Below the pieces are notes generated by a model that was not told the origin of the DNA, did no database searches, and saw only the letters and a list, made by a program, of their open reading frames with translations. Below are positions 1 through 9,074 of a stretch of 64,000 bases of DNA, piece after piece. The stretch spans positions 1-64,000 of the forward strand of contig NZ_FNPT01000024.1 in assembly GCF_900107375.1 (NCBI RefSeq), in the 5' to 3' direction. Source of the stretch: Lysobacter sp. yr284 (GTDB taxonomy: Bacteria > Pseudomonadota > Gammaproteobacteria > Xanthomonadales > Xanthomonadaceae). Both the position numbers and the translations under genes were made by a program. Each line of letters begins with the position of its first letter. Position 1 is the first letter of the stretch.

Positions 1-44
1 CGACAATGCAACTACGACGAAACCTTCGCAATCGCTGCGATGGC

Positions 45-70
45 GCGGTCGCGGCTTGCGCCGCTCCTAC
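45..70 (-). repeat. REP-like palindromic repeat, family A
   Basis: One copy of the 26-bp family GTAGGAGCGGCGCAAGCCGCGACCGC (here on the minus strand), whose core can pair GCGGC with GCCGC. More than ten copies occur between genes in this window and none inside a recognised gene. Confidence 0.7.
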
Positions 71-357
71 AGGGGGCGTGCCGCGGTGGGTTCGGTCTTT
101 GCGTGTTCGTACGCTCGACGACAAGCGAAGATCCAAAGCTTCCGTCCGCAAGCGGCCGGGTCACTTTCTTTGTCCAAAGCAACAAAGAAAGTAACCAAAG
201 AAAGTGCATTCTTTTTTCGAATCAAGAGCCACTAGGTCCAGCACCGGGCGCGGGGCCGCGCCATAAGGGGCATCCTGCCCCATGGCGCGCGCGCGCATCC
301 ATGCGCGCGCCCTCCGGGGCTGCGGGCATGTGCTTCACGTGAGGTTGCGTCCGAGCG

Positions 358-411
<54 letters not shown>

Positions 412-569
412 GAAATAGATTCCGGCTTTTGCCGGAATCTCGATAGGTCGATGCAGTGCGGAGCGATCGCGTTGGCCTGGCCGCAGCTCGCGCCGTTGCC
501 GTCTGCGATACGAATCCAGCCAGGACCTGCAGCGGCGCCGGCGCGAGCCGGCCGCGCCGCCGTTCGGCC

Positions 570-1382
570 TCAGCTGCGCAGGCCGATCCCGCGCTTGAGC
601 AGCCACAAGCCCAGCGACGACAACGCCGCCACGAACGCCAGCATCAGCGCGTAGGCCACCCACGGCGGTACGTCGCTGCTGCCGAGCAGGCCGTAGCGGA
701 ATGCGTTGACCATGTAGAAGATCGGGTTGGCGTGGGTCGCCGCTTCGGCCCACGGCGGCAGCAGCTTGACCGAATAGAACACGCCGCCCAGGTAGGTCAG
801 CGGGGTCAGGATGAAGGTCGGCACGATCGCCACGTCGTCGAACTTCTTCGCGTACACCGCGTTGATGAAGCCCGCCAGCGAGAAGATCGTCGCGCCCAGC
901 AGCACGGTGGTGAAGGTCACCAGCGGGTGCGGGATGCGCACCTTGGTGAAGCACATCGCGATCAGCAGCACGATCGCGCCGACCATCAGCCCGCGCAGCA
1001 CCGCGCCGGCGACGTAGCCCCACAGGATCACCCAGTTCGGCATCGGGCTGACCAGCAGTTCCTCGACGTGGCGGCCGAACTTGGCGCCGAAGAAGCTCGA
1101 GGAGATGTTGCCGTAGCTGTTCTGGATCACGCTCATCATCACCAGGCCGGGGACGATGAACTCCATGTAGCTGTAGCCGCCCATGTCGCCGATGCGCGAG
1201 CCGATCAGGCCGCCGAAGATCAGGAAGTACAAGGTCATGGTGATCGCCGGCGGCACCAGGGTCTGGCCCCAGATGCGCAGGATGCGGGTGACCTCGCGGC
1301 GCACGATGGTGCCCAGCGCGGTCAGGTTGCGGCGCGCCGGCGAAATCTCGGCGCTGCTCGCGGGTTGGATGTCGGTGCTCAT
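570..1382 (-). CDS. ABC-2 type exporter permease (YadH-like)
   Basis: Inner-membrane permease of an ABC exporter, 270 aa, working with the ATPase encoded just upstream. It starts at ATG 1382, which overlaps the ATPase stop codon as ATGA, so the two are translationally coupled. Hydrophobic segments run from about residue 45 to the C-terminus, and the ABC-2 loop RHVEELLVSPM lies before the third segment, as in E. coli YadH. The longer frame upstream is the ATPase gene read out of frame. The substrate cannot be told from sequence; homologous pairs are annotated as multidrug or undefined exporters. Confidence 0.9.
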   Translation of the reverse strand: MSTDIQPASSAEISPARRNLTALGTIVRREVTRILRIWGQTLVPPAITMTLYFLIFGGLIGSRIGDMGGYSYMEFIVPGLVMMSVIQNSYGNISSSFFGAKFGRHVEELLVSPMPNWVILWGYVAGAVLRGLMVGAIVLLIAMCFTKVRIPHPLVTFTTVLLGATIFSLAGFINAVYAKKFDDVAIVPTFILTPLTYLGGVFYSVKLLPPWAEAATHANPIFYMVNAFRYGLLGSSDVPPWVAYALMLAFVAALSSLGLWLLKRGIGLRS

Positions 1383-2407
1383 GCGGCGCCTCCGGTGGCG
1401 GCGGCGGAAGGCTGGGCGATCATGCGCACGAACAGCTCTTCCAGGCGGTTGGACTTGGTGCGCATCGAGCGCACGCGGATGCCGGCTTCGCCGAGCGCGG
1501 CGAAGATCCGGTTGAGGTCCATCGCGCGCGGCATTTCCAGGTCCAGGGTGTGGTCGTCGGCGGCGGCCAGGGTCGCGCCTTCGATCTGCGGCAGCGCGGC
1601 CGGCAGCGTGCCGTCGATGTCGAGCAGGAAGCCTTCCACGTCGAGCATCGCCAGCAGCGCCTTCATCGGGCCCTGCTGCACGATCCGGCCCTGGTCGATG
1701 ATCGCCAGGTTGCGGCACAGGCTCTCGGCCTCTTCCAGGTAATGGGTGGTGAGGATGATGGTGGTGCCGGCGGCGTTGATCTCGCGCAGGGTCTTCCACA
1801 TGCCGCGGCGGATCTCGATGTCGACGCCGGCGGTGGGCTCGTCGAGGATCAGCAGGCGCGGCCGGGTCATCATCGCCCGCGCGATCATCAGCCGGCGCTT
1901 CATGCCGCCCGACAGGGTGCGGCTCATCTTGTCGGCCTTGTCCCACAGCTGCGCGCGCTTGAGTTCCTCTTCGGCGCGCGCCAGCGCCTGCTCGCGCGGC
2001 ACGCCGTAGAAGCCGGCGTAGTTGACCAGGATGTCGAGCGGCTTCTCGAACATGTTGAAGTTGATTTCCTGCGGCACCAGGCCGATCAGGCGCATGGCCT
2101 GGTCGCGCCGGCGCTGCAGGTCGGTGCCGAAGATCTCCACCGAGCCCTCGCTGAGGTTGACCAGCGAGCTGACGATGCCGATCAGGGTGGACTTGCCGGC
2201 GCCGTTGGGGCCGAGCAGGGCGAAGAAGTCGCCTTCGGCGACGTCCAGGGACACGCCCTTGAGCGCCTGGACCTTGTTGTCGTAGGTCTTGCGCAGCTCG
2301 CGCACGCGCAGGGCGGGGACGGCGTCGGCGCGGGCGGGGGCGGCGACCGTGGCGGTGCCGGACGTGGCCGGTCGAGGGCCCGTGGCGGGGGCCGTTAGCT
2401 GGGTCAT
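1379..2407 (-). CDS. ABC exporter ATP-binding protein (YadG-like)
   Basis: ATPase of the exporter above, 342 aa. After an Ala/Pro-rich tail of about 32 residues come Walker A GPNGAGKST (66-74), the signature LSGGMKRR and Walker B LILDEPTAGVD. A C-terminal accessory region of roughly 80 residues follows, as in the YadG/DrrA class. The ATG at 2407 has no obvious Shine-Dalgarno sequence. A later start that trims the low-complexity tail is possible, but I see no better candidate. It is first in a two-gene operon with the permease. Confidence 0.9.
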   Translation of the reverse strand: MTQLTAPATGPRPATSGTATVAAPARADAVPALRVRELRKTYDNKVQALKGVSLDVAEGDFFALLGPNGAGKSTLIGIVSSLVNLSEGSVEIFGTDLQRRRDQAMRLIGLVPQEINFNMFEKPLDILVNYAGFYGVPREQALARAEEELKRAQLWDKADKMSRTLSGGMKRRLMIARAMMTRPRLLILDEPTAGVDIEIRRGMWKTLREINAAGTTIILTTHYLEEAESLCRNLAIIDQGRIVQQGPMKALLAMLDVEGFLLDIDGTLPAALPQIEGATLAAADDHTLDLEMPRAMDLNRIFAALGEAGIRVRSMRTKSNRLEELFVRMIAQPSAAATGGAA

Positions 2408-2641
2408 TGCGGGAGGGTCTCGGTCGCTGGCCGCGGGCCTCGCGGCGAATGGCTTAGTATAGGCGGCCGCGCGGCGGCACTCCGGCCACAGACTGTTGCG
2501 AATCCCGGATTCGCGCAGCGCCCGGGCGCCGTCCGGCCGGCATTTTGCGCAGACGGGCGCTTCGCCCGCACCCCGGCGCGGCCGGACCCCTTTCCGCGCC
2601 CGTCCGGCTCCGGCCGGGGGCCCATCGAGAACCCTGCTGCA

Positions 2642-3388
2642 ATGAAGCAATTCCCGCTCAAGCTCGTCTCGCGCCGCATGCTCGCGCCGACCGTCGGCCA
2701 CTACGTGTTCCAGCGCGACGACGGCGAGCCGCTGGACTACATCCCCGGGCAGTTCGTCCAGATCCACTTCCAGTACGCCGACGGCACCACGACCAAGCGC
2801 AGCTATTCGCTGGCGACCATCCACGACCACGCGCTGGGTCCGGGCGAGGCGGTGGAGATCGCGGTCAGCTACGTGCCCGGCGGCGCCGCCACCGCGCTGT
2901 TCGAAGGCCTGGCCGACGGCGAGACGGTCCAGGCCAGCGGCCCGTTCGGCCGCTTCTGCCTGATGCCGGCCGACGCCAACCGCCGCTACCTGCTGATCGC
3001 CACCGGCACCGGCGTGACCCCGTACCGGGCGATGCTGCCGCAGTTGGAGCAGCAGATCCGCGAGCGCGGCATCGAGGTGGTGCTGCTGTTCGGCGCGCGC
3101 ACCCCGGCCGAGCTGTTGTACGGCGACGAGTTCCGCGCCTTCGCCGAGCGCGTGCCGGGCTTCCGCTTCGTGCCGTGCTTCTCGCGCGAGCTGCCGGCGC
3201 AGCCGCACGCCGACGTGCGCCACGGCTACGTGCAGCAGTTCATCGACGAATTCGCGCCCGACGGCGCCGGCGACATCGCCTACCTGTGCGGCAATCCGAA
3301 CATGGTCGATGCGTGTTTCGAGGCGCTCAAGGGCTATGGGCTGCCGGTGCCGCAGATCCGGCGCGAGAAGTACGTCTCGTCCAAGTGA
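2642..3388 (+). CDS. Ferredoxin/flavodoxin-NADP reductase-like flavoprotein
   Basis: FAD/NAD(P)-binding oxidoreductase of the ferredoxin-NADP reductase superfamily, 248 aa and cytoplasmic. The N-terminal FAD domain carries RSYSLAT (about residues 57-63), the motif contacting the isoalloxazine ring. The C-terminal nucleotide domain carries GTGVTPYRAML and the late CGNPNMV motif. Length matches bacterial Fpr proteins. It stands alone between two unrelated units, so its electron partner is unknown. Confidence 0.88.
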   Translation: MKQFPLKLVSRRMLAPTVGHYVFQRDDGEPLDYIPGQFVQIHFQYADGTTTKRSYSLATIHDHALGPGEAVEIAVSYVPGGAATALFEGLADGETVQASGPFGRFCLMPADANRRYLLIATGTGVTPYRAMLPQLEQQIRERGIEVVLLFGARTPAELLYGDEFRAFAERVPGFRFVPCFSRELPAQPHADVRHGYVQQFIDEFAPDGAGDIAYLCGNPNMVDACFEALKGYGLPVPQIRREKYVSSK

Positions 3389-3427
3389 GCCGGCCGGCCG
3401 GGGCGTCCCGGCCGACAGAAAACGATC

Positions 3428-3530
3428 GGGCTTGAAGGCCCTCCCGCCGCAGCCTGGACCGGGCCGGTCCGATGCTGCGGCGGGAGGGCCTGGGCGTTTG
3501 TGGCTGGGCCTTCAGGCCCGCCGCTTTCGG
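3428..3530. repeat. REP-like repeat, family B, degenerate pair
   Basis: Inverted copies of the GGGAGGGCCTTCAGGCCCGACGC family (GGCTTGAAGGCCCTCCCGCC and its mirror) separated by a GC-rich spacer, just after the reductase gene. The arrangement could fold into a long hairpin and end transcription. Confidence 0.6.
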
Positions 3531-3664
3531 CTCCGCTCGCCGCGCCGCGCAAGGCGAAACCCGTCGCCGCAAAAAAAATCCACCCCGAGCGGTCACATTC
3601 TTCCCACGACCGTGGTCTGTCATTCTTGCAGGCGCACACCGCCCTGGCGACGAGACCACGGAAC

Positions 3665-5209
3665 ATGCCCATCGTTTGCAAGCACCCCCGGCCGCTGCGC
3701 GCGGCCTTCGCGTTGATCGCCGCGCTCGCGGCCGCGAGCGTCCTGGCCGGTTGCGACCGCGCCGCCGACGCCCAGGCCGGCGACGGCAGCGCGCCCAAGC
3801 GCCGCTACGGCGCGATCGCGTTCGAACCCTGCACCCTGGCCTCGCCGTTCGCCAGCGGCACCATCGCCGCCCAGTGCGCGCGCTTCAAGGTGCCGGAGAA
3901 CCACGCCGAGCCCAAGGGCAAGCAGATCGAACTCAACCTGGCCTGGCTGCCGCCGACCGACAACGCAGCGGTCGACGACGACCCGGTGTTCTTCCTCGCC
4001 GGCGGCCCCGGCCAGGCCGCGGTGGCGAGCTGGCCGTCGGTGGATTCGTCCTTCCGCGACGTGCGCAAGCGCCGCAGCATCGTGCTGGTGGACCAGCGCG
4101 GCACCGGCAAGTCCTCGCCGCTGACGTGCGCCGAGGCGGTGCCCGACGACGCCGGCGAGCGCGACGAAGCCGCGATCATGGCCGACTCGCTCGCCGCGGT
4201 GCGGCGCTGCGCGCAGAACCTGAAAGTCGACGCGCGCCGCTTCACCACCACCGACGCCATCGCCGACCTCGACGCGGTGCGCGCGGCGATCGGCGCGGCC
4301 AAGATCGACTTGGTCGGCGTCTCCTACGGCACCCGCGTCGCCCAGCAGTACGCCGGGCGCTATCCCCAGCACACCCGCGCGGTGGTCCTCGACGGCGTGG
4401 TGCCCAACGAACTGGTGCTGGGCACCGAGCACGCGCGCAACCTCGACGCCGCGCTGGCCCAGCAGTTCAAGCTGTGCCAGCAGACTGCGGCCTGCCGCAG
4501 CCGTTTCGGCGCCGCCCCGCGCGAGCAGCTGCGCCAGCTGATGGCGCGGCTGCAGGCCGATCCGGTCGAGGTCGACTACCGCGACCCGTCCACCGGCGAG
4601 CCCGGCCGCGAACGCGTCACCGCCGGCCACGTGGCGATGCTCACGCGCATGTTCTCCTACCAGCCCGAGGCCGCCTCGCTGCTGCCGCTGGTGCTGTCGG
4701 AGGCCGACCAGGGCCGCTACGCGCCGCTGCTGGCGCTGTCGAAGATGATCGGCGGCCAGCTCAGCGAGGAGATCAACTACGGCATGCAGCTGTCGGTGAG
4801 TTGCGCCGAGGACGCCGACCTGTTCGTCGCCGACCCGGCCGACAAGGACACCGTGCTCGGCGCGGCGATGACCGACGCGCTCACCGCCCAGTGCAAGGCG
4901 TGGCCGACCGGCGCGCGGCCGAAGAACTTCCACGAACCGCTGCGCTCGGACGTGCCGGTGCTGCTGCTGTCGGGCGAACTCGACCCGGTGACCCCGCCGC
5001 GCTACGGCGACCAGGTGCTCAAGCACCTGCCCAACGGCCGCCACCTGATCCTGCGCGGCCAGGGCCACAGCACCCTGCGCATCGGCTGCGCGCCGAAGCT
5101 GCTCGGCCAGTTCCTGGAGAGCGCCGACGCCAAGAAGCTCGACGCGCGCTGCCTGGACGCGCTGGGCTATGTGCCGCCGTTCGTTTCCTTCAATGGGTGG
5201 GAACCGTGA
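3665..5209 (+). CDS. Alpha/beta hydrolase lipoprotein, TAP-type peptidase-like
   Basis: Secreted, lipid-anchored alpha/beta hydrolase of 514 aa, probably an exopeptidase of the tripeptidyl-aminopeptidase (TAP/SlpD/E) group. The ATG at 3665 gives a signal peptide ending in the lipobox LAGC (Cys30). The nucleophile elbow is GVSYGTR, preceded by DQRGTGKSS, with the catalytic Asp in SGELDPVTPP and the His in GQGHSTLR. The TAP-like C-terminal domain is present. The ORF continues upstream through repeat sequence without a signal peptide, so the downstream start is preferred. Confidence 0.88.
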   Translation: MPIVCKHPRPLRAAFALIAALAAASVLAGCDRAADAQAGDGSAPKRRYGAIAFEPCTLASPFASGTIAAQCARFKVPENHAEPKGKQIELNLAWLPPTDNAAVDDDPVFFLAGGPGQAAVASWPSVDSSFRDVRKRRSIVLVDQRGTGKSSPLTCAEAVPDDAGERDEAAIMADSLAAVRRCAQNLKVDARRFTTTDAIADLDAVRAAIGAAKIDLVGVSYGTRVAQQYAGRYPQHTRAVVLDGVVPNELVLGTEHARNLDAALAQQFKLCQQTAACRSRFGAAPREQLRQLMARLQADPVEVDYRDPSTGEPGRERVTAGHVAMLTRMFSYQPEAASLLPLVLSEADQGRYAPLLALSKMIGGQLSEEINYGMQLSVSCAEDADLFVADPADKDTVLGAAMTDALTAQCKAWPTGARPKNFHEPLRSDVPVLLLSGELDPVTPPRYGDQVLKHLPNGRHLILRGQGHSTLRIGCAPKLLGQFLESADAKKLDARCLDALGYVPPFVSFNGWEP

Positions 5210-5370
5210 GTTGAAGGCCAGGGAACGAGGAGACCGCGGCGAACGGGGAATGGCGGGATCGGCATGCCTCCGCTACGCGCCCCGCATCGCCCGGCATCGC
5301 AGCCGCGATCGCGTCTCCCGGGTTCCCCGAGTCCTTCTTTCCCTTCGCTCCCCTTTCTCTCAAGGCCGCC

Positions 5371-6117
5371 ATGATCACCGCCCACGACCTGCATAAATCC
5401 TTCAAGACCAAGACCGGCACCGTCGCCGCCGTGCAAGGCGTCGACTTCGAAGCGCGCGACGGCCAGATCACCGGCCTGCTCGGGCCCAACGGCGCCGGCA
5501 AGACCACCACCTTGCGCATGCTCTACACACTGATGCGCCCCGACCGCGGCGAGGTGCGCGTGGACGGCGTCGACGCGGCCAAGGACCCCGCCGCGGTGCG
5601 ACGCGCGCTGGGCGTGCTGCCCGACGCGCGCGGCGTGTACAAGCGCCTGACCGCGCGCGAGAACATCGCCTACTTCGGCGAACTGCACGGCCTGGGCCGC
5701 GCCCAGATCGAACAGCGCACCGCAGCGCTGGCCAAGGCGCTGGACATGGGCGACATCCTCGACCGCCAGACCGAAGGCTTCTCGCAAGGCCAGCGCACCA
5801 AGACCGCGATCGCCCGCGCGCTGGTGCACGACCCGCGCAACGTGATCCTGGACGAGCCCACCAACGGCCTGGACGTCATGACCACCCGCGCGATGCGCGG
5901 ATTCCTGCGCGGACTGCGCGAAGAAGGACGCTGCGTGATCTTCTCCAGCCACATCATGCAAGAGGTCGCCGCGCTGTGCGACCGCATCGTGATCATCGCC
6001 AAGGGCCAGGTCGTCGCCGCCGGCACCGCCGACGAACTGCGCGCGCACACCGGCGAGGACAACCTGGAAGACGCCTTCGTCAAGGCGATCGGCAGCGACG
6101 AGGGCCTGCACGCATGA
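5371..6117 (+). CDS. ABC exporter ATPase, NatA-like
   Basis: ATPase subunit of an ABC-2 exporter, 248 aa, resembling NatA of sodium-extruding transporters. Walker A is GPNGAGKTTTL, Walker B is VILDEPTNGLD, and the switch histidine is in SSHIMQEV. The signature reads FSQGQRTK, with SQGQ replacing the usual SGGQ, as in NatA-type proteins. Its stop overlaps the permease start (ATGA), indicating coupled expression. Sodium as substrate is inferred from family resemblance only. Confidence 0.88.
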   Translation: MITAHDLHKSFKTKTGTVAAVQGVDFEARDGQITGLLGPNGAGKTTTLRMLYTLMRPDRGEVRVDGVDAAKDPAAVRRALGVLPDARGVYKRLTARENIAYFGELHGLGRAQIEQRTAALAKALDMGDILDRQTEGFSQGQRTKTAIARALVHDPRNVILDEPTNGLDVMTTRAMRGFLRGLREEGRCVIFSSHIMQEVAALCDRIVIIAKGQVVAAGTADELRAHTGEDNLEDAFVKAIGSDEGLHA

Positions 6118-7301
6118 AGACCCACGCCTTCGCCGCTTTCTGGTCGGTGGTGCGCAAGGAACTGCGCGACATCTCGCGCGACCGCCGCACCCTCGCCATC
6201 ACCCTGCTGATGGGCCCGCTGCTGTATCCGCTGCTGATGCTGGGCATGGGCTCGCTGGCCGAGAACCGCGCCCGCACCCAGCTCGACAGCGCGCTCAAGG
6301 TGCCGGTGCGCGGCGCCGAGCACGCGCCGAACCTGATCAAGTTCCTGGCCACCCAGAACATCGTCGCCGTGCCCGCGCCCAGAGACATGGACGCGGCGGT
6401 GCGCGACCAGGACCACGACGTCGGCCTGATCGTCTCGGCCGACTTCGCCAAGGACTGGAAGGCCGGGCAACCGGCGCTGGTGGAGATCGTCCAGGACAGC
6501 ACCCGCCGCGACGCCGACATCCCGGCGCGGCGCCTGCACGCGGCGCTGGAGGGCTACAGCCGCCAGGTCGGCGCGCTGCGGCTGCTGGCGCGCGGGATCT
6601 CGGCCAACGTGGTCCAGCCGGTCAACGTCGCCGACCGCGACGTCGCCACCGCCGAGGCCAAGCGCGGGCTGGTGCTGTCGGCCTTGCTGCCGTACCTGCT
6701 GATCATGACTTCCTTCGCCGGCGGCGCGTTCTTGATCATCGACGCCACCGCCGGCGAGCGCGAACGGCAATCGCTGGAGCCGCTGCTGGCCACGCCGGCG
6801 CCGCGCTCGGCGATCGTCAGCGGCAAGATCGCCGCGGCCTGCGTGCTGGGATTGTTCTCGCTGCTGCTGACCCTGCTCGCGTTCAAGCTCAGCGCGCAGA
6901 TGAGCAGCGGGATCGGACGCATGCTCGACGTCAGCCTGTACTCGATCGGCAAGATGCTGCTGATCCTGCTGCCGATGTCGTTCATCGGCACCGCGCTGCT
7001 GACCTATCTGTCGGCCGCGGCCAAGAGCCTGAAGGAAGCGCAGAGCCACGTGACCTGGCTGATGCTGCTGCCGCTACTGCCGACCTTCGTGCTGATGGTC
7101 AATCCGCTCAAGACCCAGCTGTGGCAGTTCGCAGTCCCGTTCCTGGCGCAGAACCAGTTGCTGCTCAAGGTGATCCGCGGCGAAGCCATCGACGGCCGGA
7201 CCTGGGCGATGTACCTGGCCTGCGGCTTCGGCCTGGCGGCGCTGCTGTGGATCGCGGCGGTGCGGCGCTACCACAACGAGCGGCTGGCGATTTCGGGCTG
7301 A
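6114..7301 (+). CDS. ABC exporter permease, NatB-like
   Basis: Membrane subunit, 395 aa, paired with the preceding ATPase. One hydrophobic segment near residues 22-42 is followed by a long extracytoplasmic domain (about 45-190). A cluster of membrane segments then fills the C-terminal half. The sequence TAGERERQSLEPLLATPA matches the cytoplasmic coupling region of NatB/ABC-2 proteins (GERE..SLE.LL..P). The operon ends at a bidirectional terminator shared with the convergent TonB-C gene. Confidence 0.88.
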   Translation: MKTHAFAAFWSVVRKELRDISRDRRTLAITLLMGPLLYPLLMLGMGSLAENRARTQLDSALKVPVRGAEHAPNLIKFLATQNIVAVPAPRDMDAAVRDQDHDVGLIVSADFAKDWKAGQPALVEIVQDSTRRDADIPARRLHAALEGYSRQVGALRLLARGISANVVQPVNVADRDVATAEAKRGLVLSALLPYLLIMTSFAGGAFLIIDATAGERERQSLEPLLATPAPRSAIVSGKIAAACVLGLFSLLLTLLAFKLSAQMSSGIGRMLDVSLYSIGKMLLILLPMSFIGTALLTYLSAAAKSLKEAQSHVTWLMLLPLLPTFVLMVNPLKTQLWQFAVPFLAQNQLLLKVIRGEAIDGRTWAMYLACGFGLAALLWIAAVRRYHNERLAISG

Positions 7302-7354
7302 TCCGTCGCGGGCCTGCTGTGCGGGCCTGCTGCCCAGGCCCGCTGCAGGCCTCC

Positions 7355-7439
7355 TGTGGGAGGGCCTTCAGGCCCGACGCTCTTCGATCCGATCGCCGCG
7401 ACCTGAAACAAAAGCATCGGGCCTGAAGGCCCTCCCACA
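7355..7439. repeat. REP-like repeat, family B, inverted pair
   Basis: Two copies of TGTGGGAGGGCCTTCAGGCC (7355 onward and its inverse ending at 7439) facing each other across about 33 bp. A head-to-head pair like this is a long imperfect hairpin lying between convergent genes. Confidence 0.8.
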
Positions 7440-7459
7440 AAAGCAGGCCTTCTCCCAAG

Positions 7460-7487
7460 AAAAAGCCCGGCGTGCGCCGGGCTTTTT
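7460..7487. terminator. Bidirectional intrinsic terminator
   Basis: A perfect 13-bp inverted repeat (AAAAAGCCCGGCG / CGCCGGGCTTTTT) with A-runs and T-runs on both flanks. It sits between the convergent NatB-like and TonB-C genes and can serve both. Confidence 0.92.
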
Positions 7488-7515
7488 CGTTTCGCTTCGG
7501 TGCCGCCCGCGGCGA

Positions 7516-8556
7516 TCAACCGCCCGGGTTGAACCCGATCGTGCGGCGCGTGGTGACCGGCGCGGCCACCGGCTGGAAACGCCACTTGCGCACCGCGTTG
7601 ACCGCTTCGCGGTCGAACACGCGCGGCGGGTTGGCGCGGACCACGCGCGCGGCGGTGACCGAGCCGTCGGTGCCGACGGTGAACTCGACCTGGACCTCGC
7701 CGGAGGTGCCGGCGCGCAGCGCGTCGGGCGGGTAGCGCGGGGCCGGGGTCGAGACCGCACGCAGTTCGCTCGGCGCGGCGGCCGGGGCGCTCGGCGCGGC
7801 CGGCGCCGGGGCCGGACGTTCCGGCGCGGCGGCCGGCGCGGCGGCGCGCTGCTCGGCCGCACGCTGTTCGGCGGCGCGTTGCTCGGCCGCGCGCTGGGTC
7901 GCGGCCTGGCGCTCGGCGGCCTGCTGGGTCGCCAGCTGCTGCGCGGCCTGCTGCTGCTGTTGCTGCTGCTGGGCCAGGCGCTGCTTCTCCAGCTCGGCCT
8001 GCTTGCGCGCCTGGTCCTCGGCGGTGAGCTTTTCCTGCTCGGCGCGCTTGGTCACCGCCAGCTGGGCGGCGCCGATGGAGGCCTTGAGCCGGGCCAGGGC
8101 CGGGTGCTGCGGGTCGGCGCGTTCGATCAGCGCCGACAGGCGCTGGGCTTCGCTGAAATCCTCGCGGCCGATGCTCTGCTCGGTAGCGATCACCGTCATC
8201 GGCAGCAGGTCGGTCAGGGCGCTGGAGGCGACCGCATCGGCCGGCGCCTTCTCGCGCAGGGCCAGGTAGTACTCCACCGCATTGTCTTCGGCCGGCGCGT
8301 ACAGGCGGTTTTCCGCGTACGCCTTGCGCGCGGCATCGCGCAACTGGTCCACCGTCAGGGCCGAGACCTTGGCCGAAACGGCGTTGCTCGCATTCACCGC
8401 CGGCGCGGCGGCGTTCGGCGCGGCCTGCTCCGGCGCGGCCGGGGCGGCTTCTTCTTTCTTACCGCAGGCCGCCAGCGCGCATCCGAGCGCGAAAACGGCG
8501 GACACCTGCTTCACAGCGGACAGCCGGCTGTAATGCCGGTCGTTATTGGCGATCAT
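7516..8556 (-). CDS. TonB C-terminal domain lipoprotein
   Basis: Protein of 346 aa with a predicted lipoprotein signal ending LAAC (Cys32 region), a TPR-like helical middle, a Gln-rich run, repeated EQRAA motifs, and a C-terminal TonB domain (APRYPPDALRAG and VRKWRFQP motifs). The ATG at 8556 is chosen because GGGGAG lies nine bases upstream and it begins the signal peptide; the frame extends further upstream. Lipidation is unusual for a TonB-type energiser, which normally keeps an inner-membrane helix. The domain may instead be used for envelope binding. Confidence 0.8.
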   Translation of the reverse strand: MIANNDRHYSRLSAVKQVSAVFALGCALAACGKKEEAAPAAPEQAAPNAAAPAVNASNAVSAKVSALTVDQLRDAARKAYAENRLYAPAEDNAVEYYLALREKAPADAVASSALTDLLPMTVIATEQSIGREDFSEAQRLSALIERADPQHPALARLKASIGAAQLAVTKRAEQEKLTAEDQARKQAELEKQRLAQQQQQQQQAAQQLATQQAAERQAATQRAAEQRAAEQRAAEQRAAAPAAAPERPAPAPAAPSAPAAAPSELRAVSTPAPRYPPDALRAGTSGEVQVEFTVGTDGSVTAARVVRANPPRVFDREAVNAVRKWRFQPVAAPVTTRRTIGFNPGG

Positions 8557-9074
8557 CGATAAAAGCTCCCCTGAAGTACGCGAGTCCCCGTCCGATACGG
8601 GGCCGGGCGCACGCCGGATAGAACGCGCCAGCGAGCCGCGTTTGTCAAGCATTCAGGTTGCCGCGGCCCCCGCGATGGGCGTCAGGGGCCGAGTGTGCCA
8701 TCCATCGCGGGGCGCACCGATACCGGGTGTGTCGGTTCGCGGCGGCGCGCGCGACCGTCGCCACAGTTCTCGCGCTTGCTCGCGGCCCGCGGCGGTACCT
8801 TGTGCGGCCGCGGATGGACGCCGCGCGGCCGCGGCGCGAACGGGCATGGAATCGATGTGGTTCGACGCCGCATCGGCCCGGCCTCGCACGCCGCCTGGCG
8901 TGGCGGCGCGGCACCGCCCGGCGCCGGCCGGGCCGACGCCGGGCCGACCGCCGCGACCGCCATCGCGCCGCCCCGGCAGCCGCGTCCGGGCACCGGCGGG
9001 CGCGAGCGCATGCGGCGCGCGAACCGGCTGTCTTAGAATCGGCCGCACCACAGGCAGGAAGCGGGAGCGGCACC
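8557..9074. other. Gene-free interval between divergent genes
   Basis: About 520 bp between the divergently transcribed TonB-C lipoprotein and SPFH genes. It presumably holds both promoters, but I see no strong -35/-10 pair, terminator or repeat. The open frames crossing it are arginine/alanine-rich and look like GC artefacts. Confidence 0.5.

Noticed and set aside
456-1742. 428-codon plus-strand frame over the ABC permease and ATPase
   Set aside because: Antisense to both exporter genes, Arg/His/Gln-rich, no motifs.
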